DNA of 64,000 nucleotides from positions 62,001 through 126,000 of the forward strand of contig NZ_JAGGPB010000039.1 in the NCBI RefSeq assembly GCF_018614055.1. The letters run 5' to 3'. This document shows, piece after piece, positions 63,614 to 64,000 of the stretch (positions are counted from its first letter, which is position 1; each line of letters starts with the position of its first letter). The position numbers and the translations under genes were made by a program. This DNA is from Streptomyces sp. ISL-98. Its GTDB lineage: Bacteria; Actinomycetota; Actinomycetes; Streptomycetales; Streptomycetaceae. The notes below the pieces were generated by a model, which had not been told where the DNA came from, did no database searches, and saw only the letters and a list, made by a program, of their open reading frames with translations.

Positions 63614-64000
63614 TCACCCGGCGGTGGCCAGTCGCTCACGCCACCAGTCCACCGTCACCTTGACCTGCTCATCGACGGGGGTGGCTCGTACCGCAAATTC
63701 GGCTTCGTAAGCGCTCGAATCAACTACAAATGGACGGTCGAACTGATAACGGATCTCCTTGAGTTCGCGGATCAGCGGGGAGAACACCGACACGACACCC
63801 AGCACGGCCGACGGCAGCCTGCGCACCGCGACCGGCCCCGTTTCCGACTGAGCGGCAAGGCGGTCGACCATCTCCCGGGTGGACAGGGCCGGCTCCGTCG
63901 GAACGTGCCAGGCCCGTCCCCAGGCCCGTTCCTCGCCGGCGACCTCGACCAGGGCCCTGGCGACATCGGGGAGGTAGCTCCAGCTGTGCGGGGCGTCCGG
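63614..64000 (-). CDS. NAD-dependent epimerase/dehydratase, C-terminal part (cut by window end)
   Basis: The minus-strand frame is open to the window edge and reads HSWSYLPDVARALVEVAGEE, then WHVPTEPALSTREMVDRLAA, ending WWRERLATAG. The S-Y-(2)-D-V-A block and the late VDEQVKVTVDWWRERL are typical of the C-terminal half of extended SDRs acting on nucleotide sugars or related compounds. The Rossmann fold and catalytic YxxxK are outside the window, so substrate class and integrity cannot be judged. Confidence 0.75.
   Translation of the reverse strand, partial: PDAPHSWSYLPDVARALVEVAGEERAWGRAWHVPTEPALSTREMVDRLAAQSETGPVAVRRLPSAVLGVVSVFSPLIRELKEIRYQFDRPFVVDSSAYEAEFAVRATPVDEQVKVTVDWWRERLATAG

Overview
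The window is GC-rich DNA from a streptomycete-type actinobacterium. The evidence is codon usage, GGAGG-type ribosome binding sites, four-base ATGA/GTGA gene overlaps, and families typical of Streptomyces: DUF397, DUF6461, SpoIIE phosphatases with HATPase domains, the 2-methylisoborneol operon, and a DUF5997/LysR-like pair. I see no rRNA, tRNA or CRISPR array.

Left end (1-5.5 kb): a mosaic with scars of mobile DNA. It holds the 3' end of an IS5-type transposase, a DUF1062 gene, a 47-base inverted copy of part of that gene, the tail of an integrase, the tail of an XRE/DUF5753 regulator still joined to an intact DUF397 gene, a DUF6461 gene, a secreted NucA/NucB-like lipoprotein, a YdeI-family gene and a decayed conserved gene.

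5.5-15.1 kb: a minus-strand aromatic catabolic cluster. Its genes are an acyl-CoA (salicylate-type) ligase, a hot-dog thioesterase, a fused salicylyl-CoA 5-hydroxylase/OYE-type oxidoreductase, a nitrilase, gentisate 1,2-dioxygenase, a fumarylacetoacetate-hydrolase-family enzyme, maleate isomerase and a PaaX-type regulator. Together they would take salicylate (possibly from a nitrile) through CoA thioesters to gentisate, then to pyruvate and fumarate. 15.2-22.3 kb: two esterases, a LacI regulator, an MFS transporter and a secreted SurE-family nucleotidase. LacI-type palindromes lie upstream of esterase 1, lacI and the transporter. The carboxylesterase promoter carries the same extended -35 element (TTGACGGTCGT) as the two salicylate promoters, so the two loci look coupled.

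22.4-36.4 kb: a DinB-family protein, a secreted propeller-like protein, a Ser/Thr kinase, a small membrane protein, a phosphodiesterase-like protein, a five-gene nickel/peptide ABC operon with a Nur-box-like site in front, and three overlapping genes for two acyl-CoA dehydrogenases and a quinone oxidoreductase. The first ATPase of the ABC operon has an odd repeated N-terminal extension. 36.7-46.9 kb: a GH84 hexosaminidase, an SDR, an enoyl-CoA hydratase, a PIG-L deacetylase, a glycine-betaine/choline-type ABC system split over both strands around a broken cupin gene, and a TetR regulator.

47-55 kb: three large SpoIIE-type phosphatase regulators, a DUF4383 membrane protein and an M28 peptidase. 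56-60 kb: the 2-methylisoborneol operon (GPP methyltransferase, MIB synthase and the family 2B encapsulin shell protein). 60.2-64 kb: a small monooxygenase-fold protein, a secreted GH16/ricin-domain glucanase, an HTH-less LysR-like protein divergent from DUF5997, a possible SDR remnant, and the C-terminal part of an NAD-dependent epimerase cut by the window end.
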